From: an archaeon
Lineage (GTDB): Archaea > Thermoproteota > Nitrososphaeria > Nitrososphaerales > Gagatemarchaeaceae
NCBI GenBank assembly: GCA_021823325.1
Contig: JAKAOG010000001.1
Span: 1 to 64,000 of the forward strand
Direction of reading: 5' to 3'
Length of the DNA stretch: 64,000 nucleotides
Position numbers and translations under genes: made by a program. Shown one piece after another: positions 43,910 through 52,920 of the stretch. Within the stretch, counting starts at the first letter, position 1; the number at the start of each line of letters is the position of its first letter. The notes beneath the pieces are model-generated. The model was given only the letters and a program-made list of their open reading frames with translations, was not told the origin of the DNA and ran no database searches.

Positions 43910-44065
43910 TCAGCCGCCGATCTTGTACATTCCAGTGCCGCAGACGGGGCAGACGCCCTTCATGGCATGACGCCCGTTCTTCATGGTCACGCTTTGAGGG
44001 CTTTTCATTTCTCGGCTCGCTTTGCACTTGACGCAATACGCTTGTACCGTGGTCTGTCGGCTCAA
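43910..44065 (-). CDS. small zinc-ribbon protein (DUF5679-like)
   Basis: 51 residues from TTG 44065. YCVKCKASREMKSP and GVCPVCGTGMYKIGG supply two Cys pairs in the pattern of a short archaeal/bacterial zinc-ribbon family with a MKNGR centre. A TATA-like box (GTTTATAGC on the minus strand, about 44086-44094) is 21-29 nt upstream of the TTG, supporting this start over longer frames. Function unknown; nucleic acid binding is possible. Confidence 0.75.
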   Translation of the reverse strand: MSRQTTVQAYCVKCKASREMKSPQSVTMKNGRHAMKGVCPVCGTGMYKIGG

Positions 44066-44163
44066 ACGTCGGATCGACCCGCTATAAACCGCACCGTTAG
44101 AACCCCTCTTGAACGCGGTTATACCCATGGTTCAAATACGGGAAACGGTCGCGCAAGCGTGAG

Positions 44164-45066
44164 ATGGCCGCCGAGAGCCCGAGTCTCAAGGCCGTAGCGA
44201 GGGTAAGGATGTCTGATGAATGGTCAGACTACACCCTCTACGAGCGCCTTTCGAAGACCGTGTCTGCTGACAGCCCTTTTTCGACAGTGCTGAAGACCTT
44301 GTCCGACACCGAACACGGTCACTACGAGTTCTGGCGAAGATACGTCCCGGGCGAAGAGCCCAAGCTTGCGAAGCTCAAGCTCTATTGGGTGCTCTTCCTC
44401 AGGAGGTTCCTCGGACTGACTTTCGCCACCAGATATCTCGACAGGCACGAGGCCAAGGTGGTGGCGGAGTATCGTGAGCTCGCCTCACTGATCCCACCTG
44501 AGGATAAGACCGCCTTCGACCTGATGGTCTCTGACGAAAAAGACCACGAGAAGGCGTTTGCTATGAAAGCCGAAAGCACGGCGGTCGCCTACATCTCTTT
44601 CGTGGTCCTCGGCCTGGCAGACGCCTTGGTCGAGATCTCGGGGATACACGCAGGGTGGCTGGGCCTCTTCGAGAAGACAGAGATCGCAGGGCTCGCCGGC
44701 ATCATCGCAGGAGGGGCCGCGTCGCTCGCGATGGCCTCCGCTGCGTTCGCCCAGGCGAAGCAGGGAGGGTTCAAAGGCTCCGCGAGGGTGAGCGCCGCTT
44801 ACACTGGTGTTTCCTATTTCGTGACCGCGGTCCTGCTGGCCACCCCATACTTCCTTACCACTAGCATGCCGTTGGCGCTGGGAGGGTCCCTTACCATGGC
44901 CGTCATAATCCTCGCGATAACGACCTGGTACAGCGTCGTCATCCAGCAGAAGCTGTTCATGAGAGACTTCTTCGAGATACTGCTCATCCTCTTCGCGACC
45001 ACAATCGTGGTCTTCACCCTGGGGTTCGCAGTCAGTACCGCGTTCCCTGGGATCAAGGTCCTCTAG
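44164..45066 (+). CDS. ferritin-like domain fused to VIT/CCC1 metal transporter
   Basis: 300 residues. The N-terminal ferritin-like half (1-140) has diiron-type acidic/His pairs, DTEHGHYEFW and SDEKDHEKAF. The C-terminal half has about five hydrophobic helices with VVLGLADALVEISGIHAGW and GGAASLAMASAAF, as in VIT1/CCC1 iron/manganese transporters. Such fusions (MbfA-like) export or sequester iron. Transcribed alone between a zinc-ribbon gene and the AraC-Ogt gene. Confidence 0.85.
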   Translation: MAAESPSLKAVARVRMSDEWSDYTLYERLSKTVSADSPFSTVLKTLSDTEHGHYEFWRRYVPGEEPKLAKLKLYWVLFLRRFLGLTFATRYLDRHEAKVVAEYRELASLIPPEDKTAFDLMVSDEKDHEKAFAMKAESTAVAYISFVVLGLADALVEISGIHAGWLGLFEKTEIAGLAGIIAGGAASLAMASAAFAQAKQGGFKGSARVSAAYTGVSYFVTAVLLATPYFLTTSMPLALGGSLTMAVIILAITTWYSVVIQQKLFMRDFFEILLILFATTIVVFTLGFAVSTAFPGIKVL

Positions 45067-45093
45067 GGCCGAGAGCGCAAGAAACCGACAAAA

Positions 45094-45104
45094 CGTCTTA
45101 TTAC
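45094..45104 (+). promoter_or_regulatory. TATA-like box before the AraC-Ogt gene
   Basis: The box gtcttattacc lies 29-39 nt upstream of the GTG at 45133. Confidence 0.45.
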
Positions 45105-45132
45105 CAAACCCGCTCGCCTGAGGCGAGAACCA

Positions 45133-46005
45133 GTGCAGAGAGCCGTCGCCCTTCAGAGGGGCCCAACGAAGAAGGCAGAAATGGTGAAACAGGTCTGTGA
45201 TTACATCAGGGAGAACTCCACGGGCCGGATCACCCTGAAGAGCCTTGGCGCAAGCTTCGGCGTCAGCCCCTTCCATCTGCAGAGGATCTTCACGGAGGTC
45301 ATGGGGATGTCTCCCAGAGAGTACCTCGAAGAGTTCAGGGTGAGCAGGCTAAGGGAGCATCTGTCGAAGGGTGAGCCGGTCGTGCGAGCTCTGAGGGGGA
45401 CAGGGTATTCGGCGCAGAGCTGGCTCTATGAAGACTCGAAGAGGAGACTCGGGATGACGCCTGCCACGTACCGCAGAGGGGGCCAGGGGGCGGCCATAGC
45501 TTACGCCACGGGGACGTCGTCTCTGGGCCGCCTGCTCGTCGCCACGACAGACCACGGTGTCTGTGCGGTCAAGGCGGGGAGAAACGACGAAGAGCTGGTC
45601 AGAGCACTGAAGGCGGAGTTCCCGAATGCGAAGATGGAGAAAGCGGCCAGGGCAAAGCGCTACCTCGACGCCCTGAACAAGCACCTGAGCGGACAGGAAG
45701 TCAGGTTCCCGCTCGACGTCAGGGGGACCGACTTCCAGCTACGGGTCTGGACGGCCCTCAGGGGAATCCCCCTCGGCGAGACGCGTTCATATCACGAGGT
45801 GGCAGAGATGGTGGGACGGCCAAAGGCCGTCAGGGCGGTTGCCAACGCCTGTGCGTCCAATCCTGTGCCTCTCATAATCCCATGCCACCGCGTGATCCGG
45901 AAGGACGGAAGCCTGGGAGGATACGGCCTCGGAATCTACAGGAAGAGGGCCCTCCTGTCCAGAGAAAGCGCGATGGCCCCGGGGAAGGAAACAGACAACA
46001 GTTGA
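45133..46005 (+). CDS. AraC-type HTH fused to O6-methylguanine-DNA methyltransferase (Ada-like)
   Basis: 290 residues from GTG. Residues 15-115 form an AraC helix-turn-helix pair (ITLKSLGASFGVSPFHLQRIFTEVMGMSPREYLEEFR). Residues 120-280 form a methyltransferase domain ending in the active-site IPCHRVIRKDGSLGGYG (Cys251). The domain order matches the C-terminal two thirds of bacterial Ada; the N-terminal phosphotriester zinc domain is absent. The protein removes alkyl groups from guanine by suicide transfer. The bacterial-style fusion suggests transfer into archaea. Its stop overlaps the TTG of the EamA gene. Confidence 0.88.
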   Translation: MQRAVALQRGPTKKAEMVKQVCDYIRENSTGRITLKSLGASFGVSPFHLQRIFTEVMGMSPREYLEEFRVSRLREHLSKGEPVVRALRGTGYSAQSWLYEDSKRRLGMTPATYRRGGQGAAIAYATGTSSLGRLLVATTDHGVCAVKAGRNDEELVRALKAEFPNAKMEKAARAKRYLDALNKHLSGQEVRFPLDVRGTDFQLRVWTALRGIPLGETRSYHEVAEMVGRPKAVRAVANACASNPVPLIIPCHRVIRKDGSLGGYGLGIYRKRALLSRESAMAPGKETDNS

Positions 46006-46877
46006 GCTTGAAGAGCGTAACCGCCTATTCGGGGCTCGTGGTTCTCAGCCTGATATGGGGGATGGCTTTCGTAGCGATAAAAGAAGTGGAAATCGAGCTT
46101 TCTCCCGTCAACCTGGCGCTGTTGAGATGGCTCATCGCAGCTATCCCATTCCTGATACTCCTCCCCGTCATAGGGAGGCCGAAGGTCAGATTCGAAAGAA
46201 AAGACATCCCCAGACTCCTTGCGGTCGCTCTAGCCAACGTCGCAGGCTATCACCTGTCCCTGAACTACGCCGAGACGACGCTGTCCGCCGGCTTGTCGGC
46301 GCTGCTGATCGCTTTCGGTCCTATCTTCATCGTGATCCTCTCGTATCTCCTCCTTCATGAGAAGGCCGGACGGCGGGTCCTGGTCGGCCTGCTACTGGCG
46401 TTCGCCGGGACGGTCGTCCTTTCCATCGGAACCGTCAGTGCGAGCGACTTCTCTTCCCTTACAGGGGTGGCTGAGGCTTTGTTCACCGCACTGTGCTACG
46501 CCGTGTTCGCCGTCCTCGGGAAGCCGCTTGTGACCAAGTACGGGTCGGCTCCGACGACCATACTCGCAGGTCTGGTTGGGACCGCGATGATGACACCCCT
46601 TTTGACGAGGAGCTTTTTCAGCCAGGCCGCGTCTCTGTCATTCGACGGCTGGCTGGGCGTCCTGTACCTGGGGCTGCTGAGCACGGTGTTCGGGTACCTG
46701 ATGTTCTACACCCTCGTGAGCAGAGGGGCGGTCACGAGGCTTTCGATTCAGCTCTACCTGATACCTGTCGTAAGCATCGCCGGAGGCGCGCTGCTGCTGG
46801 CCGAGCAGGTCACGCCAACCGTGGTGGTCGGCGGCGCCATGATGCTCGCTGCTGTAGCTATCTCCACCAAGAAGTAG
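46002..46877 (+). CDS. EamA/DMT-family transporter
   Basis: 291 residues from TTG 46002 (TTG 46008 is an alternative). Ten hydrophobic helices in two EamA repeats: LSLIWGMAFVAIKEVE in repeat 1, and CYAVFAVLGKPLV and YLGLLSTVFGYLMFYTLV in repeat 2. Drug/metabolite exporters of this type move amino acids, nucleotide sugars or drugs. The start overlaps the Ogt stop, so the two are translated together; the link between alkylation repair and export is only suggestive. Confidence 0.85.
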   Translation: MSLKSVTAYSGLVVLSLIWGMAFVAIKEVEIELSPVNLALLRWLIAAIPFLILLPVIGRPKVRFERKDIPRLLAVALANVAGYHLSLNYAETTLSAGLSALLIAFGPIFIVILSYLLLHEKAGRRVLVGLLLAFAGTVVLSIGTVSASDFSSLTGVAEALFTALCYAVFAVLGKPLVTKYGSAPTTILAGLVGTAMMTPLLTRSFFSQAASLSFDGWLGVLYLGLLSTVFGYLMFYTLVSRGAVTRLSIQLYLIPVVSIAGGALLLAEQVTPTVVVGGAMMLAAVAISTKK

Positions 46878-46916
46878 CGAAGGCATGGAAGCGTCAACTT
46901 CATCTACCACAAGGCC

Positions 46917-47861
46917 GTGGCGGTCACAACCGGCGAATTGAGAAGTATTCTCTCTGTTTCCGACCTTTCGGCGTCCGAGCTGGATTCCCTGGTAAAGCGG
47001 TCGGCGGTACTGAAGAAGCAGATGCGCGCCAGGAAGCCGCCCTCGACCCTCGCAGGCAAAGTGGTCGGACTGCTCTTCGAGAAGCCTTCGACAAGGACAC
47101 GGACGAGCTTCGAGGTTGCGACCATCCGCCTCGGAGGTGACCCGGTCTATCTCTCCGCTGGAGAGCTTCAACTGAGCAGGGGCGAGCCCGTCAGAGACAC
47201 CGCGAGGATCTTGGGGGGATATCTGGACGCGATTGTAGGGAGGGTGTACTCGCAAGAGACGCTTTCTGAGCTGGCGAGGTATTCCGGGAGGCCTGTGGTA
47301 AACGCCCTGAGCGACACGGAGCACCCAACTCAGATTATCTCAGACTTGTTAACGATAAGCGAGGTCAAAGGGAAGCTCAAGGGACTCACCACCGCGTACA
47401 TCGGCGACGGGAACAACGTCAGCAACTCGCTGTTGCTTGGCGGCGCCCTGACTGGGATGAACGTGCTCGTCGCCTGCCCTGAGGGATACGAGCCTGACTC
47501 GAAGATCTACAAAGCGGCGCGGTCGATTGCAAGAAAGACTGGAGCTGACATCGCTACGGTACGGGACCCGAAGGAAGCCCTGGCGAACGCAGACGTAGTG
47601 TACACAGACGTATGGGTGAGCATGGGCGAAGAGTCCGAGAAAGAGAAGAAGACGCGGGCGTTCAAAGGCTATCAGATCAACGCCGCCTTGATGAAGTCGG
47701 CTCCGAAGAGCGCGGTCGTGATGCACTGTCTTCCGGCTCACCGCGGACTGGAGATCACGGACGACGTGATCGAAGGAAAGCAGTCCGTCGTATGGCAGGA
47801 AGGAGAGAACAAGCTTTACGGCGCCGCCGCTTCGCTGGAGTTCATCTGCGGAGCGCACTAG
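46917..47861 (+). CDS. argF: ornithine carbamoyltransferase
   Basis: 314 residues from GTG. Carbamoyl-phosphate site FEKPSTRTRTSFEVA; LSDTEHPTQIISDLLT; ornithine-specific VSMGEESEKEKK; and HCLPAHRG with the catalytic Cys. It makes citrulline for ArgG. It lies about 14 kb from argGH and the lys genes, so arginine synthesis is split into two loci. Confidence 0.94.
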   Translation: MAVTTGELRSILSVSDLSASELDSLVKRSAVLKKQMRARKPPSTLAGKVVGLLFEKPSTRTRTSFEVATIRLGGDPVYLSAGELQLSRGEPVRDTARILGGYLDAIVGRVYSQETLSELARYSGRPVVNALSDTEHPTQIISDLLTISEVKGKLKGLTTAYIGDGNNVSNSLLLGGALTGMNVLVACPEGYEPDSKIYKAARSIARKTGADIATVRDPKEALANADVVYTDVWVSMGEESEKEKKTRAFKGYQINAALMKSAPKSAVVMHCLPAHRGLEITDDVIEGKQSVVWQEGENKLYGAAASLEFICGAH

Positions 47862-47929
47862 GCGAGAGAACCCGAAACTCGAATCCCGAGCGAGCCCGAC
47901 CCACGTCTCCTGGTCGCAGTTGCGACCGT

Positions 47930-48529
47930 TCAGACCTTTCTTCTGACCACAAGGTTGCCTGGTCCGAGCGGGGCTACCACTTCGAACCCCTCCTCCTTGA
48001 ACATCCTGGCGGTTCCACGGTGGAGTGCCAAGCCCTCTTTGCGGGTTGACGGATAAGCTTCGACCACCCCTCCTCCCTCTTTGCGTATCGCATCCATGGC
48101 AGCGCGAAGGCCGAGCTTGGCTATCCCTTGCTTGCGCTGCCTCTTGTCTACACAGAAGCAGGTGATCCTCCAAAGTCTCGCCCCTTTACTGGCAGAGGGT
48201 ATTCTGCGATACTTCGCCGCATTGTCGATCCGCGGAAACTCCTCCCCCAGACCAAACTGACACCAGCCTACCGGGTCACCGTCGAGAAACACGAGCACGC
48301 CGTGCGAACGCCCACCCTTCACAAGGGCCTTCTGTTCCCGAAAGTTCTTTTCGTTGCGCTCTTTCGACGTCAGGGCCTCATCTTCTTTTGGCCTGGGCCC
48401 CGGGCGGTGGAACCACATGCATTGGCAGCTACTCCATTCGCCAGGCTTGCGGAAGAAGCGCTCGAAGTCTTTCCAGGTCTCTTGAGACAGCTCTCTGGCC
48501 GAGTATTCCGGCGGTGCCAACAGTCCCAA
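47930..48529 (-). CDS. GNAT-family acetyltransferase
   Basis: 199 residues. An N-terminal segment with WSSCQCMWFHRP precedes GNAT strands with VGWCQFGL and ITCFCVDKRQRKQGIAKLGLRAAMD, where RKQGIA is the acetyl-CoA loop, and a late YPSTRKEG segment. The CQCMWFH motif is a feature of a GNAT subgroup seen in bacteria and archaea. Substrate unknown. Converges with argF. Confidence 0.78.
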   Translation of the reverse strand: MGLLAPPEYSARELSQETWKDFERFFRKPGEWSSCQCMWFHRPGPRPKEDEALTSKERNEKNFREQKALVKGGRSHGVLVFLDGDPVGWCQFGLGEEFPRIDNAAKYRRIPSASKGARLWRITCFCVDKRQRKQGIAKLGLRAAMDAIRKEGGGVVEAYPSTRKEGLALHRGTARMFKEEGFEVVAPLGPGNLVVRRKV

Positions 48530-48590
48530 ACGTCTCGCTTTGCCGTTTAAGCCTTGGCGAGATACTCTGGTGACCTGATTCTATCTCGGC

Positions 48591-49421
48591 TCAGCCGCTC
48601 TTTGCCGCCGCGGGCTTGATGTAACTGTAGTATGTGTCGTAGTATCTTCCGTACCCGATTACCCCGTTGTGGTCCACATCGAAAACAGCCGGCTCGATAT
48701 AGAGCTGCCCGCTCGCATCGGACGAAAGCGAAAGCATCGGGATTGCGTTCGTAGGTGCGGGCTGGAGCGACGCCGGGCCTGCTATGGAGAGGCCATCCGG
48801 GATCCGATAGATGCTGCCGTGACAGGGGCACTGAAACGTTTCATCGACCTTTGACGTCGAGTGCTCCGGGTCGTAGTTGGGGCTGCACCACAGATGGACG
48901 CAGACTTCGCTGAACGCCACGAAGGCCGTCGCATCGGTGTTGGTCCCTCCCACGTCTGCCGGCAGCCGGATTACCCGCCATTTGACAAACGTGTCCGGGT
49001 TCTGAGAGTCAAGGGTGAGGTTCCCCGACGAGGGATAAGTGACCAGCCAAGCCGTGTTCGGAGGAAACGTCTCGAGATCAGTGGTGTTGATCGGCTTCCC
49101 CGACGCCTGCCCGTTGGTCGCGTTGATGTCGGCGACCACCTTCTGGAGCGTCGGCTCCACCTTCGCCGATACCGATGATGAGAGATACTGACCCCAGGGG
49201 ACGAAGGGAGCAATCGAAAGGGCGGCGCCGACCACAAACAGAGCTTTTACGAATCTCCTCCTCCCTTTGGCCGCAGAGGATGCCTGAGGTAGGAGTGGGG
49301 CAGGCTTAGGCGGGGTCGGAGCTAGAACCTTGGTCGGAGGTGGGGGGCTGGGGCGGGCGATCGGCTCGCTCTCGCGTCTAGCCGGCTTTTCTCGAGTCTC
49401 ATCCGACATCCTATCGTCCAT
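48591..49421 (-). CDS. membrane-anchored Rieske iron-sulfur protein
   Basis: 276 residues. The N-terminal 50 residues are Pro/Ala-rich and cytoplasmic; a single membrane helix lies at about 57-77 after RRR. The outside domain holds the [2Fe-2S] site: C174-x-H176-x2-C179 (CVHLWC) and C198-P-C200-H201 (CPCHGS). C174, H176, C198 and H201 are the expected cluster ligands and C179-C200 the disulfide. Such proteins pass electrons from quinol to a cytochrome b or terminal oxidase. No cytochrome b gene is adjacent, so its partner is elsewhere. Proline-rich tail length is unusual. Confidence 0.87.
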   Translation of the reverse strand: MDDRMSDETREKPARRESEPIARPSPPPPTKVLAPTPPKPAPLLPQASSAAKGRRRFVKALFVVGAALSIAPFVPWGQYLSSSVSAKVEPTLQKVVADINATNGQASGKPINTTDLETFPPNTAWLVTYPSSGNLTLDSQNPDTFVKWRVIRLPADVGGTNTDATAFVAFSEVCVHLWCSPNYDPEHSTSKVDETFQCPCHGSIYRIPDGLSIAGPASLQPAPTNAIPMLSLSSDASGQLYIEPAVFDVDHNGVIGYGRYYDTYYSYIKPAAAKSG

Positions 49422-49541
49422 CCTTTCCTGGGAACTTCTGTGAATCGCGCTTTTCCGTTCGGTACACCTTGAGAACTCCTCCTATCTCGGGTGTCGCGAC
49501 CGTCCAAACTGTATAAACAGAGAGTAGCTACTGCTCGTTAC

Positions 49542-50450
49542 CTACAGCTTCTTTGTCTTCCTTCCCGCAGTTCCCCTTTGGGGGACGGGCTTGGACTGCG
49601 CCCACAGATACTCGAAGAACATCCGGAACGCCTCCGAAAACCTCGCGTCCTCAAAGACGACATACGCGTCCTCATCCGAATCCAGGGATTCAGACGCTTC
49701 GTCGAACCTTGCGCCGAGCACGGTCACGGATCTGTCGATGAGTGTGAAACGCAGCCTGACGCCCTCCAAGTGCCTGAGCTGGACGATCCCTGCAAGCCGC
49801 CGGGCATAGCTTCTGTTCCTTGGGTTGACTTCGCATATCATCCTGATGGATACGCCCCTGGACTTCGCCCTCGCGTATTCCTCATCGGTCCCCGCGAGCA
49901 TCGTGCGGACGACCCCGCCAGGCGAGACTATCCTCAAAATCTCGTTCTCGGCGCGCCCTGCCAGTCTGGCTATCTCGTCATAGTACTTCTTTCGGCCCCG
50001 GACCAGCCTGTATGACCCTTCCCCGGTAGCCTCACGCCTCAGCAGCCGGGTGTTCGCCGAGTTCCCGAGCTTCTCCAACTTGGAAAGCACGCCGCGTGAC
50101 TGGAGCTTGAAAGCTGCGAGCTTTACCTCCTCCTTGCGGACTAGCGTTGAAAGCGCGGTGTTGGGGTCGACGGCCGCGTATCTCTTTGGCCGGTCCAGGT
50201 AGGTCTCAAGCAGGCCAGCCCTTCCCAGATCGTGGAGTTTTCTGTAGATCTCGACCCTGTGGAGTCCCATGCCCTTTGAGATGGCGCTGACGGGGGACGC
50301 TCCGTTTGCCAAGAGGTAGATGTACACCCGAGCCTCGTTCAACGTCAGGCCGCAGGACTGCAGCTCGACGGCGAGGCCATCGAGGAACTCGTCTTCCGAC
50401 CACCCTTCTCTGGCGGAACGGGCGGATGACACATCTGCGGCGTTAGACAT
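49542..50450 (-). CDS. TrmB-family transcription regulator
   Basis: 302 residues from ATG 50450; the frame is open upstream to 50555. A TrmB-type winged helix occupies residues 20-95 (LQSCGLTLNEARVYIYLLANGASPVSAISKGMGLHRVEIYRKLHDLGRAGLLE). The C-terminal half has a PLD-like/TrmB effector segment (RAENEILRIVSPGG, KSRGVSIRMICEVNP). Such proteins repress or activate sugar and metabolic genes; the target cannot be named. Divergent from the small membrane-protein gene. Confidence 0.85.
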   Translation of the reverse strand: MSNAADVSSARSAREGWSEDEFLDGLAVELQSCGLTLNEARVYIYLLANGASPVSAISKGMGLHRVEIYRKLHDLGRAGLLETYLDRPKRYAAVDPNTALSTLVRKEEVKLAAFKLQSRGVLSKLEKLGNSANTRLLRREATGEGSYRLVRGRKKYYDEIARLAGRAENEILRIVSPGGVVRTMLAGTDEEYARAKSRGVSIRMICEVNPRNRSYARRLAGIVQLRHLEGVRLRFTLIDRSVTVLGARFDEASESLDSDEDAYVVFEDARFSEAFRMFFEYLWAQSKPVPQRGTAGRKTKKL

Positions 50451-50728
50451 CACTTGATCACTTTCCCGCTGGCCGTCAGTGACCGTGCTTGGCACGGGCT
50501 TTCGAAGAAGCGACAGACGTCCCACTTGGTCGGGCGGCCCCGGGCCCAGACGCACTTTCTAGCATCGTACCTTGGAAGCAACATCGCATTGTAGGTAACA
50601 ACGCGTGATTATTCCTGGCTTATACATCCTACTCTGGCCATCAGACCGTTGAATGCGACACGCGGGGAGAGACTTCAGCGCGCAGCTGGTAGCTCGATCC
50701 CAAGCAGCCGCTTGGAGGCGAGCTGAGA

Positions 50729-50986
50729 TTGGACCGCTCGGTCTTCGGGTACGTGCTCGGGATGGCCGTGGTCGGAGTCGCCGTGCTGGTTCTCGCCGCT
50801 TCGATTCTGCTGGTCATCCCGCTGTTCTTCTACGCCTCGTTTCCGTTGGGAACGTTTGGTCTCATCATCGCAGCGCTGGGCCTGAGAGACGGGGATCACC
50901 CGCGAGGACAGGGGCGGCTGCACGAGTTCTCGGGCGGAATCGGACTAAGGGCCCATCAGAAGCAGAATCGACGACAGGACGCATAA
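50729..50986 (+). CDS. possible small membrane protein
   Basis: 85 residues from TTG 50729. Two hydrophobic stretches (about 7-34 and 38-52) are followed by a polar, Gly/Arg/Gln-rich tail. No family recognised and no clear promoter. The hydrophobic part looks more protein-like than the competing frames, but support is limited. Confidence 0.4.
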   Translation: MDRSVFGYVLGMAVVGVAVLVLAASILLVIPLFFYASFPLGTFGLIIAALGLRDGDHPRGQGRLHEFSGGIGLRAHQKQNRRQDA

Positions 50987-51125
50987 CTCACGTCGTCAGA
51001 CTCGGTCAGGTAGAGGGACGCCTTCCAGAAGGCCTCTCATCTAGCCGACCACGCTCGATCTCATACCCAATTTTGAACTCTGGTTCTCTGGATCTGCACG
51101 GAATTTGCACATAAATCTGAAACAG

Positions 51126-51136
51126 GCTTATTGACA
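51126..51136 (+). promoter_or_regulatory. TATA-like box before the secreted repeat protein
   Basis: The box ggcttattgac lies about 26-36 nt upstream of the ATG at 51162. Confidence 0.4.
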
Positions 51137-51161
51137 GACGACCGCTAGCCGGACTCGAGAA

Positions 51162-52133
51162 ATGAAAACGAACACTTCGAAGAACCAAGCAATCTCAACA
51201 TCGGTTGTCGCCGCAGTTGTGATAGTCGTAGTCTTGGTCGTCGGCGTTGGCTCGTACTACTACCTGAGCAGCTCTGCTCCGTCGAGTACCACCAGCACCA
51301 CGAACACTACGAGCACCACTGCCTCATCAACATCGCAGCAGTATTCAGTTCAGATCGGGACCAGCACCACAATCGGGCATTACCTGGAGAACGGGACAGG
51401 GTTCACCCTGTACATGTTCGGGGCCGACAAACCCGGAAACGGAATCAGCACATGCACCGGTTCCTGTGCGGCCGCCTGGCCACCATTCTACGCAAGCAGC
51501 CTGACTCTACCATCAGGCCTCAGCGCGTCCAACTTCTCGACCATCACTCGACCAGACGGGACCAAACAGACCGCGTTCAACGGATGGCCCCTCTACTACT
51601 ACACCGCTGACACGAGCGCAGGAAGCATGTACGGCGAGGGGCTGAACCAGTTCGGAGGTCTATGGTACGCCATTCCGCCTACCCTGCAGCTGTCAGGAGG
51701 TCAGATAGTAGGAGGATCGTCCTACAGCATAGGCGTGGCTTACAAACCATCCGTAGGCATCTATCTGACGAACAGCACAGGATACACACTGTACTTCCGA
51801 TCGACCGACACACCTAACAGCGGTACCACGACCTGCACCACTCCGGTCTGCGAGAAGAACTGGCCGGTGTTCTATACACCGACGATCACCGTGGCGCCAG
51901 GCCTCAGCAGCACCAGCTTCGGGACCATAACTCCATACAACAGCACCAAGATAGTCACCTACGACGGCTACGCCCTGTTCTACTGGGCAGGTGACACCCT
52001 TCCGGGAGACACATCAGGGCAGGGAGTCGGGGGCTTCTACGTGGCCACGGTCCCATCGCCTGTAGTCCCAACTGCAACGACCACCACAACGACTTCGTCC
52101 CAGACATCGACATCCTCGGGTTACTACCCGTAG
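51162..52133 (+). CDS. secreted/anchored protein with two COG4315-type repeats
   Basis: 323 residues. N-terminal membrane anchor or signal (13-35), then a Ser/Thr-rich linker. Two homologous repeats of about 110 residues follow: the first has TGFTLYMFGADKP...CTGSCAAAWPPFYA...GWPLYYYTADTSAG, the second TGYTLYFRSTDTP...CEKNWPVFYT...GYALFYWAGDTLPG. This matches the secreted repeat (YxFxxD) family found on lipoproteins of actinobacteria and some archaea. A further Thr/Ser-rich tail ends the protein. Role on the cell surface unknown. The repeats may bind a metal or act in redox, but that is not shown. Confidence 0.82.
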   Translation: MKTNTSKNQAISTSVVAAVVIVVVLVVGVGSYYYLSSSAPSSTTSTTNTTSTTASSTSQQYSVQIGTSTTIGHYLENGTGFTLYMFGADKPGNGISTCTGSCAAAWPPFYASSLTLPSGLSASNFSTITRPDGTKQTAFNGWPLYYYTADTSAGSMYGEGLNQFGGLWYAIPPTLQLSGGQIVGGSSYSIGVAYKPSVGIYLTNSTGYTLYFRSTDTPNSGTTTCTTPVCEKNWPVFYTPTITVAPGLSSTSFGTITPYNSTKIVTYDGYALFYWAGDTLPGDTSGQGVGGFYVATVPSPVVPTATTTTTTSSQTSTSSGYYP

Positions 52134-52274
52134 GATAAGCGGTCAACATGGCGCCGATGACTCCCTTTCGGTGTCGTCCGCCTTGACCCTTAGCCACATC
52201 CAGACGCGCAGAGCCAAGCTCTGCGCGCAACCCCCTTTATACCGGACAACATTCCAACTCAGTCCAAGCAGAGG

Positions 52275-52595
52275 TTGTCCTTCGATTCCTTCAGGCACAT
52301 GCTGTGGTGGGTCTTCGTCGTTTCCAAAGGTGGCAGGACAAGGAAATCTATGGTCGACCTGTTAATGTCCTCGCCCATGAACGCGAACCAGCTTGCGAGC
52401 ACGCTGTCACTCAACTACAGGACGGTGTCGCATCACCTGAAGGTTCTCGCAGAGAGCAACCTGGTAGAAGCAGAAGGTCCCCGATATGGACAGGTGTACT
52501 TTCCAACTTCGCTGTTGACAAGCAACATCGCCGTCTATCACGAAGTGGTTAACGCTAAGAATACTGAGGGCCAGGCGAGGAGGATGGTCGAATGA
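52275..52595 (+). CDS. ArsR-type winged-helix regulator
   Basis: 106 residues from TTG 52275. The HTH lies at about 22-80: GRTRKSMVDLLMSSPMNANQLAS with the recognition helix in LNYRTVSHHLKVLAESNLVEA. No metal-binding Cys. A TATA-like box (ctttataccg, about 52235-52245) is 30-40 nt upstream. It overlaps the next membrane-protein gene by 4 nt, so the two form an operon of a regulator with a small membrane protein, a recurrent archaeal pairing. Confidence 0.8.
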   Translation: MSFDSFRHMLWWVFVVSKGGRTRKSMVDLLMSSPMNANQLASTLSLNYRTVSHHLKVLAESNLVEAEGPRYGQVYFPTSLLTSNIAVYHEVVNAKNTEGQARRMVE

Positions 52596-52882
52596 TTCCG
52601 GGACCTGTATGGTTGGTCGACATAGTCCTAGCTACCGTCGGCTCAGTGTTCGCCCTTGCGCTATTTGTCTTCTATTCCAGGCTCGCAAGAGAGCGGACGT
52701 CCCGGTTTACTCTCGGACTCGCCGTCTTCTCCCTCATGTTCCTGATTCAGAACCTCGCCGCGGCGCTCTTTTACTTCAGATTCGCTTCGACCTACTCCGC
52801 CGACGTGGCCCTCCCCCTGATGGCGCTCCACACCATGGAACTGGTTGGCATGGGCGCCATGCTGTGGCTGGCGAGCCAGTAG
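52592..52882 (+). CDS. small three-helix membrane protein coupled to an HTH gene
   Basis: 96 residues, three hydrophobic helices (about 5-27, 38-60, 68-93). Starts 4 nt before the end of the ArsR-type regulator. It may sense a membrane signal for that regulator, a common but unproven idea for such pairs. No named family. Confidence 0.65.
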   Translation: MIPGPVWLVDIVLATVGSVFALALFVFYSRLARERTSRFTLGLAVFSLMFLIQNLAAALFYFRFASTYSADVALPLMALHTMELVGMGAMLWLASQ

Positions 52883-52920
52883 CAAGCGCTGAAACATTCC
52901 GTCTGGCTCGGTCACAAAGG

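Noticed and set aside
50451-50728. 278-nt gap between the TrmB and small membrane-protein genes
   Set aside because: Competing short frames here look like shadows; no RNA gene or repeat seen.
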